A stretch of 64,000 nt of DNA, taken from Xestospongia bergquistia. Its lineage: Eukaryota; Porifera; Demospongiae; Haplosclerida; Petrosiidae. The stretch is from the NCBI GenBank assembly GCA_963965975.1, contig OZ014420.1:6846001-6910000 (forward strand). Reading direction: 5' to 3'. Below, one piece after another: positions 61,785 through 64,000 of the stretch. A program made the translations under genes and the position numbers. Each line of letters opens with the position of its first letter. The stretch's first letter is position 1. The notes under the pieces were generated by a model, which searched no databases, was not told the DNA's origin, and worked only from the letters and a program-made list of their open reading frames with translations.

Positions 61785-63853
61785 ATGGAGGAAATTTTAA
61801 AGACTCAACTTCTTCTGGTTTGCTGTCTTCTGTTACAAACTACTCTTGTGGTTGCTCCACCATCAAAACCAAAATGTCCTGAACCATCACTGCAGCAGAT
61901 CCAAGATCTATTTCAAGATTATCATAAATCTAATCCAGTATATATTACTGAGATTCATTTCACGTGTTTAGCAGTGAGAGGAATACAATTATATGATTCA
62001 GCATCAGTTGTTATACGATATAACACAACAATGTCTACCAATGAAAGTGTACGGTTTGAACTCAAGTGTAAGAGCAAATCTAATAAAATGACATGGGAGC
62101 GATCATCAATGCCTCAGATGAACACCAATTATTCATTGTTCAATCTAAAGACCAGATACAATTGTTTTGAGTGTGTTTCTCCAGTACCTCCACGTCCTCA
62201 TCATAAAGATGCAAAAAAGGACATCGACACTGTAGCTCACTGTAGAGGTAAGTATGAGAGCATTAGTCAACAATGTCATGTGATATTCATGTCATTGTTG
62301 ACAATCTGATAAAGTATGTTTGACAATTTGTAGCACTACTGAGTTGTGTTGTTATTAACAAGAACTGACTCAGTGGAAACATATCTACAAAATTTTTTGT
62401 CAAAGTGTCTTTACACTACAAGTTGTTTTGTAAATAGAGTGTCATGAAAATTGTCATGGTTGGGGAGGTGGTTATTGCAAGAGTCCAAGTCCCGGTAGTT
62501 GCTGTCCTTACTTTGATGCTGAAGGGAAATGTTCTCAAGTATGTCCACATAATTATACTAACTGTGATGGTGAATGTATGAACTATTGGACTGGATCTAA
62601 TTGTTCCGGTAAAGTGGCATATAATACATTTCATTGTTATCATTATTATCTTTTATTAGAATGTTCTATCATTTGCTACAATGGAGGGACACCTAACATC
62701 ACTAACTGTTCATCTTGTATTTGTCCTCCTGAGTTTACATCAACTTTTTGTGAAGATGAGATTGACAAATGTCAATTGCAATGTCAAAATAATGGGACAT
62801 GTATCATAGAACATAATGGCAATTACTCCTGTAATTGTACCAAAGGATTTATGGGACCCTTGTGTGAAGAAGATATTGATGAATGTGATAAGAACCCTTG
62901 TGAAAATGGAGGATCTTGTACAAGTGTTGAAGGAGAAGTTGTTTGTATTTGTCCACCTGGGTTTACAGGACCTTACTGTAATGAGTGTATGAATTATTGG
63001 ACTGGATCTAATTGTTCAGGTAAAGTAATAATTATAATAATACATTTCATTATTACTATCTTTTATAGAATGTTCCATCACTTGTTACAATGGAGGGAGA
63101 CCTAATTTGACTAACTGTTCATCTTGTATTTGTCCTCCTGGGTTTACAGGATCTAACTGTGAGATATCTGATAAAGAGGATTGCTCAGATAAGTGTTTGA
63201 ATGGTGGCACATGTGTTAATATCTCAGGAAACTATACTTGTATGTGTAGTCCAGGATATATTGGTCCTAATTGTAGTAAAGTTGATCCTTGCGAGTCATC
63301 TCCTTGTCTCAATGGGGGTAAATGTAAGATTGACAGTAATGATCGATTTGTTTGTGAATGTATTGATGGTTGGAGTGGTGATATTTGTCAGCATTGTGAT
63401 GATAGTGATTTCAGTGATTGTATTCCATCTACAACAATATCTCCATTGCAAGAAGAGAGTAAGACAGGAGTAGTTGTTGGTAAGTTGCACAACTACAATT
63501 CTATCAGTTATTTGATTTATACCTTTATAGCTATTGTATTTAGTGTTCTTGGACTTGTTGCTATAGCAACATTAATATCAGCATTGTTTCTCCTTTACAA
63601 GAGATACCAGAGACACAAAGATGCAGTCAAAATTGCTAATATCAATGAAGATATTTGGGATGGGTAAGTATTCTCATATGTACTGTGTTTTATAAGTTAA
63701 TTTTCCAGAGCTACTGTTATGACCAATCCAGTCTATATGAATCCTGAAGTATTGAATGAATCAGTCACTATTACCTCAGGGGATACTCCTCTTATTGCTA
63801 ATGATAATGAAGTAATAATTAATGAAGAAGCACCTGAAGAGTACAATAATTAA
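61785..63853 (+). CDS. Single-pass EGF-repeat receptor with DSL-like N-terminal region
   Basis: The signal peptide is MEEILKTQLLLVCCLLL. A Cys-containing N-terminal region of about 150 residues is not recognised. After an intron comes a Cys-rich block (CHENCHGWGGGYCKSP...CCPYFDAEGKCSQVC) resembling a furin-like or DSL-type module. About seven EGF repeats follow, including calcium-binding-type DIDECDKNPCENGGSC and DPCESSPCLNGGKC. The TM is FIAIVFSVLGLVAIATLISA. The cytosolic tail begins LLYKRYQRHKD and holds NPVYMNPEV, an NPxY endocytic or PTB-binding motif, ending with acidic residues. A block of one EGF-like unit plus its intron is duplicated. Ligand and partner are unknown; Delta/Jagged-like or LRP-like roles are both possible. 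An ATG at 61746, in frame, is an alternative start. Confidence 0.82.
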
Positions 63854-64000
63854 ATATTGTTATTGTATTTTATCAAATATTGTAAATTTACAAAATGTAA
63901 TAATTACTATCAATCAATAATTATTTTCAATTAACTTGTTTACAACAGTTTTCTAAAAATAATGTTTTTGTTATTTGGGTGGGGCTCATGAATACAATTT

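Overview
This window is nuclear DNA of an animal with a very compact, AT-rich genome. Genes have many short introns, mostly 40-70 bp with GT...AG borders, and most neighbours are separated by tens to a few hundred bases. The gene set is animal: Pumilio, KCTD5, DGK-theta, E2F, SNX19, a transmembrane adenylyl cyclase, TRAF-like and EGF-repeat receptor genes, and axonemal and IFT components. With the short introns, a single-exon TRAF-like gene and divergent animal orthologues, I infer a sponge, probably a demosponge of the Amphimedon type. The species is an inference, not read from the sequence.

Layout. 1-10.5 kb: MCM3 (3' end off the left edge), TSEN34 with a MITE in an intron, two tandem intronless GH16 beta-glucanases, TMEM18, archease (ZBTB8OS) and a MICOS MIC26/27-type gene. 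10.5-14.3 kb: the only gene-poor stretch, with a fold-back element, flanking direct repeats and a GC-richer repeat fragment. 14.3-25.9 kb: SLC22A18, the pseudophosphatase MTMR9, a secreted subtilisin with a CUB domain and an unusual C-terminal repeat region, mRNA capping enzyme, and a RING-TRAF protein. 26-37.4 kb: DNALI1, DGKQ, KCTD5, an E2F1/2/3-type factor and a class III GLUT. 37.5-45.1 kb: SNX19, PRMT9 and serine racemase. 45.2-60.1 kb: WDR35 (IFT121), DNAJC27, adenylyl cyclase and Pumilio, a block whose human counterparts lie on 2p23-p24. 60.5-63.9 kb: SWSAP1 and a single-pass EGF-repeat receptor.

Most genes are half of a head-to-head pair with start codons 34-190 bp apart, so shared bidirectional promoters are the rule. 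Some promoters carry recognisable NRF1, E2F, GC-box, ETS or E-box sites. Functional themes: tRNA splicing (TSEN34, archease), S-phase control (E2F and its classical target MCM3, which has an E2F-like site at its promoter), cilia (DNALI1, WDR35, possibly the cyclase), and surface or extracellular proteins (GH16 pair, subtilisin, EGF receptor).

Three patterns not explained by the genes stand out. An 8-mer TCAYRTGA is over-represented, usually in pairs whose starts are 11-12 bp apart. (CT)n microsatellites sit almost only at intron 3' ends, in the sense orientation. Several inverted-repeat elements are present. Exon boundaries were read by eye, so CDS spans run from start codon to stop codon and include introns.
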